From: Chitinophagaceae bacterium
GTDB taxonomy: Bacteria; Bacteroidota; Bacteroidia; Chitinophagales; Chitinophagaceae
Reading direction: 5' to 3'
Assembly (NCBI GenBank): GCA_016741945.1
Contig: JACVCQ010000127.1
Span: 1-6,235, forward strand
Length of the DNA: 6,235 bases
Position 1 is the first letter of the stretch; each line of letters opens with the position of its first letter. The notes under the pieces were generated by a model, which worked only from the letters and a program-made list of their open reading frames with translations, was not told the origin of the DNA and did not search any database. The position numbers and the translations under genes were made by a program. Shown here piece after piece: positions 1 through 5,563 of this stretch.

Positions 1-166
1 TCCCAATATCTAAAGCAAGCTCATTCTTCCTGTCAACTGTCATCTGCCCACTACTCACTTTCCTCCCCACCCAAGCTCCAAATAAACAAGCATCGGTACA
101 AACTTTCATCGCACATTGATCCTGATGAATGGTGAATTGCTTGAACTGGAAATAGGAGTTAGGCAT
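1..166 (-). CDS. trmN6: TrmN6-type tRNA1(Val) (adenine(37)-N6)-methyltransferase, N-terminal part
   Basis: This reading frame starts at the ATG at 166-164 and leaves the window at position 1, so only about 55 residues are present. The N-terminus reads YFQFKQFTIHQDQCAMKV, then TDACLFGAW and LDIG at the edge. This is the signature of the YfiC/TrmN6 family of SAM-dependent methyltransferases, which methylate N6 of adenine 37 in tRNA1(Val); LDIG begins the SAM-binding glycine loop (motif I). The catalytic NPPF motif lies outside the window. The stretch between GAW and LDIG is about 10 residues longer than I remember for E. coli TrmN6 and coincides with a 7-bp-period repeat at 31-65. The start codon is well supported because the conserved FKQF segment begins only seven residues in. 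Family call is confident; exact substrate is inferred from the family. Confidence 0.82.
   Translation of the reverse strand, partial: MPNSYFQFKQFTIHQDQCAMKVCTDACLFGAWVGRKVSSGQMTVDRKNELALDIG
31..65. repeat. 7-bp-period degenerate repeat inside trmN6
   Basis: On the plus strand five consecutive heptads fit a loose TnnCnaC pattern: TGTCAAC, TGTCATC, TGCCCAC, TACTCAC, TTTCCTC. The period of 7 is not a multiple of 3, so it does not come from a codon-level protein repeat. It lies within the trmN6 frame and encodes roughly residues 34-46, a polar linker (V S S G Q M T V D R) between two conserved segments. Units resemble in style, but not in exact sequence, the heptad arrays at 1326-1358, 1431-1469 and 4793-4864. 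Confidence 0.5.
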
Positions 167-170
167 GATA

Positions 171-178
171 CAAAGGTA
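171..178 (-). promoter_or_regulatory. candidate Bacteroidota -7 box for trmN6
   Basis: Read on the minus strand, TACCTTTG exactly matches the Bacteroidota -7 consensus TAnnTTTG and ends 4 bases before the trmN6 start codon, which would give a very short leader or none. No clear TTTG/TTG -33 element was seen at the expected distance upstream, so the call rests on the -7 box alone. The 53-bp gap to the divergent gene at 220 must also hold that gene's promoter; I found no equally good box on the plus strand. Confidence 0.35.
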
Positions 179-219
179 ACACTGCGGGGTTTTGAAGCGG
201 AGTTATTATCTTAGGGAAG

Positions 220-693
220 ATGAAAACAAATTTTTTCTATAAATACAAAACGGTTGGATTGTATGGTTTATCGCTGGCAATTCTCTTGCTATTATTGAGA
301 TGGCTGGAATTAAAATTCCTGATCTACGAACATTCTTTTGAAATTTATGCCGGAATCATAGCCTTATTTTTTACCGGATTGGGTATTTGGTTATCCCGAA
401 AACTTACTAGGCCTAAAACAGAGACCCGCATCGTTGAAAAAACGGTATACCGTGATCCTTCACTTCCTTTTGAGGTCAATCGTAAAGAAATGGACGCCTT
501 GGGCATCAGCGAAAGAGAATTAGAAGTATTGCAATTGATGTCTCAGGGGATGAGTAACCAGGAAATAGGAGCTAACCTATTTGTATCACTGAATACGGTA
601 AAGACTCATGCGGCACGGATTTTTGAAAAACTGGATGTACAGAGAAGAACACAGGCGGTTGAAAAAGCTAAAAAGATCGGTTTGATTGCATAA
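220..693 (+). CDS. Membrane-anchored LuxR-type helix-turn-helix regulator
   Basis: The 157-residue protein has two predicted membrane helices (about 12-34 and 41-59, the first with a run of leucines), a basic charged linker (about 60-92), and a C-terminal LuxR/GerE-type DNA-binding domain (about 94-155). The domain shows the family features: ISERELEVLQLMSQGMSNQE, then NTVKTHAARIFEKL with the recognition helix, and QAVEKAKKIGL at the end. There is no receiver or sensor domain, so it is not a standard response regulator; the short membrane part may hold the HTH at the inner membrane or interact with a membrane partner. It is followed in the same direction by a DUF4199 membrane protein, a pairing I recall from other Bacteroidota genomes, and probably regulates that gene. 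The start is preceded by a purine-rich AGGGAAG lying very close to the ATG. DNA-binding is confident; target is inferred. Confidence 0.85.
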   Translation: MKTNFFYKYKTVGLYGLSLAILLLLLRWLELKFLIYEHSFEIYAGIIALFFTGLGIWLSRKLTRPKTETRIVEKTVYRDPSLPFEVNRKEMDALGISERELEVLQLMSQGMSNQEIGANLFVSLNTVKTHAARIFEKLDVQRRTQAVEKAKKIGLIA

Positions 694-812
694 ATATTCA
701 TGCTTTTGGATGATTCCTATTTAAGATTATCAAAATCACCCGAAAGTATGAACGAGAAGATAAAAGGACATCCGACTTTAGCGGTTCATTTATCACCCTA
801 AATCAACCAAAT
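694..812 (+). promoter_or_regulatory. 119-bp gap before the DUF4199 gene with possible operator or leader
   Basis: The gap between the LuxR-type regulator and the DUF4199 gene is long for a simple operon. It contains the 7-bp direct repeat ATCACCC at 735-741 and 792-798, and an imperfect inverted pair, CCGAAAGT (740-747) and ACTTTAGCGG (775-784). A 17-codon frame opens at ATG 748 and closes at 801 (reading MNEKIKGHPTLAVHLSP). No exact TAnnTTTG box was found. These features could be a regulator binding region or an mRNA leader, but each is weak by itself. Confidence 0.25.
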
Positions 813-1325
813 ATGAAAAAAGTAGTTCTTGTTAACGGCATCATTGCCGGATTAATCGTCAGTGTATTGATGGTAGCTTCTACTATGTATTTTAAATCTT
901 CCGGCGATCATGAAAATGGAATGATTTATGGATACGCATCCATGATTCTGGCTTTTGCTTTTATTTTTGTCGGCATTAAAAGCTTCCGTGACCGATACAA
1001 TGATGGACTAATTAGTTTTGGTAAAGCTTTTAAGATTGGGATATTGATTGCATTGATCGCTGCTACTTTTTATGTAGCCACCTGGTTGGTAGAATATTTT
1101 TATTTCTTTCCTGATTTTGCGGAAAAATACGCGGAAGTAGAGCTTGCAAAAGCTAAAGCTGCAGGTGCCACTGAAGCGGAATTGGCCAAACAAACAGCCG
1201 AAATGGCCAGTTTTGCAAAATGGTATAAAAATCCATTATTCAACGCCCTTATGACCTATGCTGAAATCTTACCGGTAGGGCTGTTGGTTTCTTTGGTGAG
1301 TGCTTTGTTGTTGAAGAGAAAATAA
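813..1325 (+). CDS. DUF4199 family membrane protein
   Basis: The 170-residue protein has four predicted membrane helices (about 5-26, 37-55, 72-97, 145-167). Between helices 2 and 3 is the segment GIKSFRDRYNDGLISFGKAF, typical of the Bacteroidota DUF4199 family. A hydrophilic, alanine/lysine/glutamate-rich stretch (about 102-135, KAKAAGATEAELAKQ) between helices 3 and 4 is predicted to be helical and exposed. The function of the family is unknown. It lies downstream of a membrane-bound LuxR-type regulator in the same orientation, which suggests a shared or sequential role at the inner membrane. The start codon is preceded by an A-rich leader and no strong Shine-Dalgarno sequence. The stop codon TAA (1323-1325) is followed at once by a heptad-repeat array. 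Family assignment is by recognition. Confidence 0.8.
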   Translation: MKKVVLVNGIIAGLIVSVLMVASTMYFKSSGDHENGMIYGYASMILAFAFIFVGIKSFRDRYNDGLISFGKAFKIGILIALIAATFYVATWLVEYFYFFPDFAEKYAEVELAKAKAAGATEAELAKQTAEMASFAKWYKNPLFNALMTYAEILPVGLLVSLVSALLLKRK

Positions 1326-1358
1326 GCAGCTGTGAGCTGCGAGCCGTGAGCTATGAGC
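1326..1358 (+). repeat. Heptad array AGCYRYG, left arm of the convergent terminator
   Basis: Beginning directly after the DUF4199 stop codon are four successive 7-bp units from 1328: AGCTGTG, AGCTGCG, AGCCGTG, AGCTATG, then a partial AGC. The same unit, on the opposite strand, makes up 1431-1469, so the two arrays form an imperfect outer inverted repeat around the central hairpin. Longest exact match between the arms is the 11-mer AGCTGCGAGCC. Confidence 0.7.
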
Positions 1359-1382
1359 GTTGTTTACATGTTAATTGGTACT

Positions 1383-1427
1383 ATTAATAATAAAGCCATT
1401 CTGTTTGAGAATGGCTTTATTATTAAT
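1383..1427. terminator. Perfect 20-bp hairpin, probable bidirectional terminator
   Basis: Bases 1383-1402 and 1408-1427 are perfect reverse complements with a 5-base loop (GTTTG). The stem has a G+C-containing core (AAAGCCATTCT) and AT-rich outer ends, so T-rich tracts follow the core on both strands. It lies between convergent genes (DUF4199 ending at 1325, sdhB ending at 1468), exactly where a shared terminator is expected. The flanking heptad arrays could extend the structure to a much longer outer stem. Confidence 0.75.
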
Positions 1428-1430
1428 CTT

Positions 1431-1469
1431 GGCTTGTAGCTCACAGCTCGTAGCTCGTGGCTCGCAGCT
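1431..1469 (-). repeat. Heptad array AGCYRYG, right arm of the convergent terminator
   Basis: Read on the minus strand, the array begins with the AG of the sdhB stop codon TAG and continues as AGCTGCG, AGCCACG, AGCTACG, AGCTGTG, AGCTACA, AGCC. Five units and a partial are in exact 7-bp phase. The unit matches the array at 1326-1358 on the other strand. The array therefore merges with the end of the sdhB coding sequence. Confidence 0.7.
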
Positions 1470-2229
1470 ATTCTGCAGTCAAACTCGCCATCAAATATTC
1501 CTGATTCAAACGAGCGATATTGCTGATGGAAATTTCTTTTGGACAAGTAGCCTCACAAGCCCCGGTATTGGTACAGGCACCGAAACCTTCTTTATCCATT
1601 TGAGCGACCATGTTCATGACACGTGATTTGCGCTCAGGGGCTCCTTGTGGTAACAAGGCCAGATGAGATACTTTAGCACTGAGGAACAGCATGGCTGAAC
1701 TATTCTTACAAGCAGCCACACAAGCACCACAACCAATACACATCGCTGCTGCGAATGAACTGTCTGCTTTGTCTTTTTCGATAGGTAAGGCATTGCCATC
1801 TACGGCATTACCGGTATTCACACTGATATATCCTCCTGCCTGAATGATACGATCGAATGCTGAACGGTCTACCATCAAATCTTTAATCACAGGGAAGGCA
1901 TTGGCTCTCCATGGTTCAACTACAATTGTGTCACCATCTTTGAAGGCACGCATGTGTAATTGACATGTGGTATTGGCCTGCCAAGGACCATGGGGTTTCC
2001 CATTAATATACATGGAACAAGCTCCACAAATACCTTCACGACAATCATGATCGAATGTAACAGGGTCTTCGCCATCACGGATAAGTTGCTCATTCAGCAC
2101 ATCAAACATTTCCAGAAAACTCATTTCTGAAGAAATGTTTTCAACTCTGTACAGTTTAAACTCTCCTTTGCTGGCATTATTTTTTTGCCTCCATACTTTG
2201 AGATTCAGATTCATGTGATAATGTTCCAT
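1468..2229 (-). CDS. sdhB: Succinate dehydrogenase iron-sulfur subunit
   Basis: The 253-residue protein is the electron-transfer subunit of succinate:menaquinone oxidoreductase, passing electrons from the FAD of SdhA to the haems and quinone site of SdhC at the inner membrane. The plant-type [2Fe-2S] ligands are C63, C68, C71 (in DCREGICGACSMYINGKPHG) and C89. The ferredoxin-like C-terminal part has C164, C167, C170 (CIGCGAC) with C229 for [4Fe-4S], and C174, C219, C225 for [3Fe-4S]. All ligands are present, so the subunit looks functional. The ATG at 2229 is used here; an in-frame ATG at 2214 (MNLNLKVWRQK) fits common family N-termini as well and cannot be excluded. The upstream GxxExxY gene ends 9 bases before 2229, so translation may be coupled to it. 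The stop codon merges into a heptad repeat. Confidence 0.96.
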   Translation of the reverse strand: MEHYHMNLNLKVWRQKNNASKGEFKLYRVENISSEMSFLEMFDVLNEQLIRDGEDPVTFDHDCREGICGACSMYINGKPHGPWQANTTCQLHMRAFKDGDTIVVEPWRANAFPVIKDLMVDRSAFDRIIQAGGYISVNTGNAVDGNALPIEKDKADSSFAAAMCIGCGACVAACKNSSAMLFLSAKVSHLALLPQGAPERKSRVMNMVAQMDKEGFGACTNTGACEATCPKEISISNIARLNQEYLMASLTAE

Positions 2230-2238
2230 ATGCCGATG

Positions 2239-2634
2239 TTATAAGTGTTTCTTGTATTTATTATTGAAGACCTTTCTCTTAAACTGTGGTGTTTTACCAA
2301 AGTTAAGTAAGAGTCCGACTTCTATATTTGTTGCTTTTAGGTAATTAGTTAATTGAGCCTCATGAGCCTCCACAATACCTTCAGCAGCTTTAATCTCAAG
2401 TATAATTACATCGTTCACTATAATATCAGCAAAATATTCACCAACTTCAATAGTATCATAATAAACGCATAAACGAACTTGCCGTTGTGCAATTAAACCA
2501 GATTTTCTTAGTTCAAATAAAAGAGCTTTTTCATAAACCTTTTCCAAAAAACCATAACCTAATTCATTATACACAGTGTAGTAGCACCGTAATATCTTAT
2601 TCGTAAGGTCAGATAATTGAAAACTTACATTCAT
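2239..2634 (-). CDS. GxxExxY family protein, PD-(D/E)XK nuclease-like
   Basis: The 131-residue protein carries the name-giving motif as G28-F-L-E31-K-V-Y34. A PD-(D/E)XK-type core follows: D70 in YFADIIV, then E80-I-K82 in VIILEIKA, and Q94 with Y98 (QLTNY) resembling the Q-x3-Y motif of RecB-like nucleases. The C-terminus LLLNFGKTPQFKRKV is typical of the GxxExxY family (TIGR04256, related to the PDDEXK_3 domain). Length is normal for the family and the active-site pattern is complete, so it may be a working nuclease; the biological role of the family is not established. It lies between sdhA and sdhB, where these genes are normally adjacent. Its base composition differs: a hand count over 2341-2580 gives 75 G+C of 240 (31%), against 29/60 and 27/60 in two sampled sdhA stretches. 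Insertion by transfer is the likely explanation. Confidence 0.88.
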   Translation of the reverse strand: MNVSFQLSDLTNKILRCYYTVYNELGYGFLEKVYEKALLFELRKSGLIAQRQVRLCVYYDTIEVGEYFADIIVNDVIILEIKAAEGIVEAHEAQLTNYLKATNIEVGLLLNFGKTPQFKRKVFNNKYKKHL

Positions 2635-2637
2635 TTT

Positions 2638-2678
2638 GAAAAGGCTTAATTGATCAATAAATCATCATTTGCCTTTTC
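2638..2678 (-). promoter_or_regulatory. Inverted repeat abutting the GxxExxY start codon
   Basis: GAAAAGGC (2638-2645) and GCCTTTTC (2671-2678) are perfect 8-bp inverted arms 25 bases apart; within the interval is a 10-bp palindrome, ATTGATCAAT (2649-2658). On the minus-strand transcript the second arm ends three bases before the ATG at 2634. The arrangement could be an operator or an mRNA hairpin covering the ribosome-binding region. No TAnnTTTG box was found here, so a separate promoter for this gene is not shown. Confidence 0.35.
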
Positions 2679-2715
2679 TTTCTTTTTTTCTAAGAACAAT
2701 TATAGATATCGTATG

Positions 2716-2804
2716 ATAGAACGCAGATTTTCATGATCTTCATGATTTTTCATGATAGTATCTATCTGCGCAAATCATGAAAATCATGAAAATCCGTGTT
2801 CTAT
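2716..2804. repeat. Imperfect 33-bp inverted repeat made of about 9-bp CATGATTTT-like units
   Basis: Arms 2716-2748 and 2772-2804 match as reverse complements at 30 of 33 positions, with a 23-base spacer. Each arm holds repeated units (TTTTCATGAT and TTCATGAT on one side, AAATCATG and AAAATCATG on the other), and the spacer carries a further copy (TTCATGAT at 2749-2756) and ATCTGCGC-like sequence. The outer edge lies one base from the sdhA stop codon (2806-2808). It could act as a terminator or attenuator after sdhA, or be an end of the element that brought the GxxExxY gene. I recall similar repeats near such genes in Bacteroidota, but could not check this. Confidence 0.7.
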
Positions 2805-2805
2805 T

Positions 2806-4779
2806 CTACTTGTAATTCCGCTGACTTGGCTTAATTACATCATAATTCAATGCTTCCTTATGTAATTCCCACTCATGTTCGCCTTTGAACTCCCAGGCAG
2901 CTACATACATATAATTAGCATCGTCACGTAAAGCTTCGCCTTCCTCAGTTTGAGATTCTTCACGGAAGTGACCGCCACAGCTTTCATTACGGTTCAATGC
3001 ATCTATACACATCAGTTCTCCCAATTCAATAAAGTCAGCTACGCGATTGGCTTTATCCAGTTCCGGATTCATTTGTTCAATTTCACCCGGAATACGAACA
3101 TCACTCCAAAACTCTTTCTTCAATGCCTGAATCTCTGCGATGGCTTGCTTTAATCCCTGTTCGTTTCTCGCCATACCGCATTTATCCCACATGATTTTGC
3201 CCAAACGCTTATGGAAACTTTCTACTGTTTGTTTCCCCTTGATGTTCATCAGCTGATGGATGCGGTCATTCACTGATTTCTCTGCTTCTGCGAATGCAGG
3301 ATGATCGGTTGCAATTGCTTGGCTATAAATTTCGTCTGCCAGATAATTACCAATAGTATATGGAATAACGAAATACCCATCTGCCAATCCTTGCATCAGT
3401 GCAGAAGCACCCAGACGATTGGCACCATGATCGCTGAAATTTGCTTCACCCAAGGCATACAATCCCGGAACGGTGGTTTGTAATTCATAATCTACCCATA
3501 ATCCACCCATGGTATAGTGTACAGCAGGGTATATGCGCATGGGAACTTCATATGGATTTTCGCCTGTGATCTTTTCATACATATCAAACAGGTTACCATA
3601 TTTCTCTTTTACCACTTCTTTACCCATGGCAATGATTTCATCCATGCTGGCATTGTTCTTTCCTTGTTTGTTGGCTTCTGTGCGACCATATCTTTCAATC
3701 GCGGAAGCATAATCCAGATAAACAGCTTGTTTGGAAGATCCTACACCATAACCTGCATCACATCTTTCTTTAGCAGCACGTGATGCTACATCTCTTGGTA
3801 CAAGATTACCGAAAGCAGGATATCTTCTTTCCAGATAGTAATCACGCTCATCTTCTGGAATATCAGTGGCTTTACGGGTATCATTTTGTTTTTTAGGCAC
3901 CCAAATTCGACCATCATTGCGGAGTGATTCTGACATCAATGTCAATTTAGACTGATGATCACCACTTACCGGAATACAAGTTGGGTGAATCTGTGTAAAG
4001 CAAGGGTTGCCAAATAAGGCGCCTTGCTTGTGTGCTTTCCATGCCGCGGTTACATTGCTTCCCATGGCATTGGTAGACAGATAGAATACATTACCGTAAC
4101 CACCTGAGCAAAGCAATACTGCATGACCAAAATGGCGTTCGAGTTTGCCGCTTACTAAGTCGCGAGCAATGATACCACGTGCTTTACCATCGATTTTAAC
4201 GATCTCGAGCATTTCATGACGGCTGTACATTTTCACATTCCCCAATGCCACCTGACGCTCTAAAGCTTGATAAGCACCTATCAATAATTGCTGTCCGGTT
4301 TGTCCGGCAGCATAAAAAGTTCTTTGTACTTGTGTACCACCAAATGAACGGTTGCTCAATAATCCACCATATTCACGTGCAAAGGGAACACCCTGGGCCA
4401 CGCATTGATCAATGATATTGGCACTCACTTCAGCTAAACGATGCACATTGGCTTCGCGGGCACGATAGTCACCTCCTTTAATGGTATCATAAAAAAGGCG
4501 GAAAACGCTATCCCCATCATTTTGATAGTTTTTGGCAGCGTTGATACCACCTTGTGCAGCGATCGAGTGAGCACGGCGAGGTGAATCCTGAAAGCAAAAT
4601 GCTTTCACTTTATAACCCAGTTCACCCAAGGATGCAGCAGCAGATGCGCCGGCAAGACCGGTACCTACAATAATCACTTCCAACTTACGTTTGTTGGCAG
4701 GATTCACCAGCTTACAATGTCCTTTGTAATCTGTCCATTTACTTTCTAAAGGTCCAGCGGGAATTTTCGCATTCAGCAT
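2806..4779 (-). CDS. sdhA: Succinate dehydrogenase/fumarate reductase flavoprotein subunit
   Basis: The catalytic subunit oxidises succinate to fumarate with covalently bound FAD. Numbered from the ATG at 4779 (657 residues): the dinucleotide-binding motif VGTGLAGASAA is at about 38-48; H71 in RRAHSIAAQGG is the expected covalent FAD ligand; HPT is at 265-267; the catalytic arginine is expected at R329 in PRDVASR; H421 lies in AVHYTMGG and R455 in GANRLGA. The C-terminus has NESCGGHFREES. All key residues are present. The frame stays open to an upstream ATG at 4857, but those 26 extra residues are encoded by the heptad-repeat hairpin (4812-4864) and are low-complexity F/L/S-rich; MLNAKIPAGPLESKW matches the usual Bacteroidota N-terminus, so 4779 is chosen. 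It is the second gene of the operon, 85 bases after sdhC. Confidence 0.96.
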   Translation of the reverse strand: MLNAKIPAGPLESKWTDYKGHCKLVNPANKRKLEVIIVGTGLAGASAAASLGELGYKVKAFCFQDSPRRAHSIAAQGGINAAKNYQNDGDSVFRLFYDTIKGGDYRAREANVHRLAEVSANIIDQCVAQGVPFAREYGGLLSNRSFGGTQVQRTFYAAGQTGQQLLIGAYQALERQVALGNVKMYSRHEMLEIVKIDGKARGIIARDLVSGKLERHFGHAVLLCSGGYGNVFYLSTNAMGSNVTAAWKAHKQGALFGNPCFTQIHPTCIPVSGDHQSKLTLMSESLRNDGRIWVPKKQNDTRKATDIPEDERDYYLERRYPAFGNLVPRDVASRAAKERCDAGYGVGSSKQAVYLDYASAIERYGRTEANKQGKNNASMDEIIAMGKEVVKEKYGNLFDMYEKITGENPYEVPMRIYPAVHYTMGGLWVDYELQTTVPGLYALGEANFSDHGANRLGASALMQGLADGYFVIPYTIGNYLADEIYSQAIATDHPAFAEAEKSVNDRIHQLMNIKGKQTVESFHKRLGKIMWDKCGMARNEQGLKQAIAEIQALKKEFWSDVRIPGEIEQMNPELDKANRVADFIELGELMCIDALNRNESCGGHFREESQTEEGEALRDDANYMYVAAWEFKGEHEWELHKEALNYDVIKPSQRNYK

Positions 4780-4792
4780 ACGAGACGATTTT

Positions 4793-4864
4793 TTGAGTGA
4801 AAAGAGTAAAAGTGAAAGGTGAAAAGTGAAAGGTGAAAAATTCGTTTCACTTTTCACCTTTCAC
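4793..4864 (-). repeat. Heptad-repeat array with a perfect 20-bp hairpin between sdhC and sdhA
   Basis: Bases 4812-4831 and 4845-4864 are perfect reverse complements with a 13-base loop. In the transcript the structure starts on the base after the sdhC stop codon and consists of 7-bp units: GTGAAAG, GTGAAAA, GTGAAAC, a central GAATTTT, then TCACCTT, TCACTTT, TCACCTT, TCACTTT, with degraded units (TACTCTT, TTCACTC) beyond. The 7-bp phase is kept across the loop. It ends about 32 bases before the sdhA start codon, so it forms an intercistronic stem-loop that could tune sdhA translation or protect the upstream mRNA. It lacks a strong run of U right after the stem, which argues against a full terminator. 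Confidence 0.8.
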
Positions 4865-5533
4865 CTATTGAATCCATTTAAAATAAAAACTAATGGGCAT
4901 CATTGCGAACACCAGTGAAATGATCACTGAGAAACCGTATCCGATACTCACTAGCATTTTGTTATACTTTTTATTATGAACTCCGAGCGTTTTAAATGCG
5001 CTTTGGAATCCATGTGCCAAATGATAAGCCAGCGAAATACAACCGATCACATATACAATAACAACCCAAAGTACGCTGAACTCTGTCTTCATTTTTTCAA
5101 ATAAGTTGATTTCCGGACCTAAAAGAAATCCTTGATTGGATCTGTTCGGGAACCAGAAATGTGACATATGCATGATCAAGAATAAAAGGATTAAAGTACC
5201 TAACAATCCCATACTGCGACTGTACCATTTACTACCATCACTATAAGCAACTGCGTATCCAACAGAACGCTTTTTTCTGTTTTCGATGGTGAGGAGGTAG
5301 CCTTGGTAAATATGCAGGATAAAACCCACAAAAAGACCGATTTCAAGGATGCGGGGAACCCAGTTGCCGCCCATAAAGTGAGCCGCATGTAAAAACATTT
5401 CACCTCCATCATTGGCCCAAATACAGGCATTCAGTCCGGCATGAACAATTAGAAAGAGGATCAGGAAAATACCGGTGAGTCCCATGACCAGCTTCTTTCC
5501 AACTGATGAAATAAATTCTTGTTTCCAGGTCAT
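4865..5533 (-). CDS. sdhC: Succinate dehydrogenase cytochrome b558 subunit
   Basis: The 222-residue protein is the membrane anchor of a type B succinate:quinone oxidoreductase: one five-helix di-haem cytochrome b subunit instead of separate SdhC and SdhD. Predicted helices are about 14-34, 60-82, 106-126, 154-176 and 195-216. Histidines placed to ligate the two haems are H31 (LIVHAGLN), H74 (ILHIYQG), H122 or H125 (IMHMSHFW) and H171 or H174 (YHLAHGFQSAF). It is expected to exchange electrons with menaquinone, as in other Bacteroidota. It is the first gene of the sdhC-sdhA-(GxxExxY)-sdhB cluster, with a candidate promoter directly upstream. The start at 5533 leaves a normal short N-terminus (MTWKQEFISSVGKK). 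Length is normal and no defect is seen. Confidence 0.94.
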   Translation of the reverse strand: MTWKQEFISSVGKKLVMGLTGIFLILFLIVHAGLNACIWANDGGEMFLHAAHFMGGNWVPRILEIGLFVGFILHIYQGYLLTIENRKKRSVGYAVAYSDGSKWYSRSMGLLGTLILLFLIMHMSHFWFPNRSNQGFLLGPEINLFEKMKTEFSVLWVVIVYVIGCISLAYHLAHGFQSAFKTLGVHNKKYNKMLVSIGYGFSVIISLVFAMMPISFYFKWIQ

Positions 5534-5563
5534 ATCGCAAGTTTATGTTTTAAGAAATCGCTG

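Noticed and set aside
1375..1626. 83-codon plus-strand frame through the terminator and the end of sdhB
   Set aside because: It lies antisense to sdhB and across the hairpin; residues encoded by the repeat arms look non-biological. Shadow frame.
2716..2804. CRISPR array
   Set aside because: Units are about 9 bases long, in inverted arms, with no 25-40-bp repeats separated by unique spacers and no cas genes.
2239..2804. Insertion sequence with transposase
   Set aside because: The encoded protein is a GxxExxY-family protein and not a transposase, and no matching terminal inverted repeat or target duplication was found on its sdhB side.
2950..3783. Several plus-strand frames of 60-88 codons opposite sdhA
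   Set aside because: They are antisense to a clearly conserved coding region and show no recognisable domain.
4812..4864. Operon-ending terminator after sdhC
   Set aside because: The stem is strong, but sdhA and sdhB follow in the same direction, no strong U run follows directly, and no promoter box was seen before sdhA; an intercistronic element is more likely.
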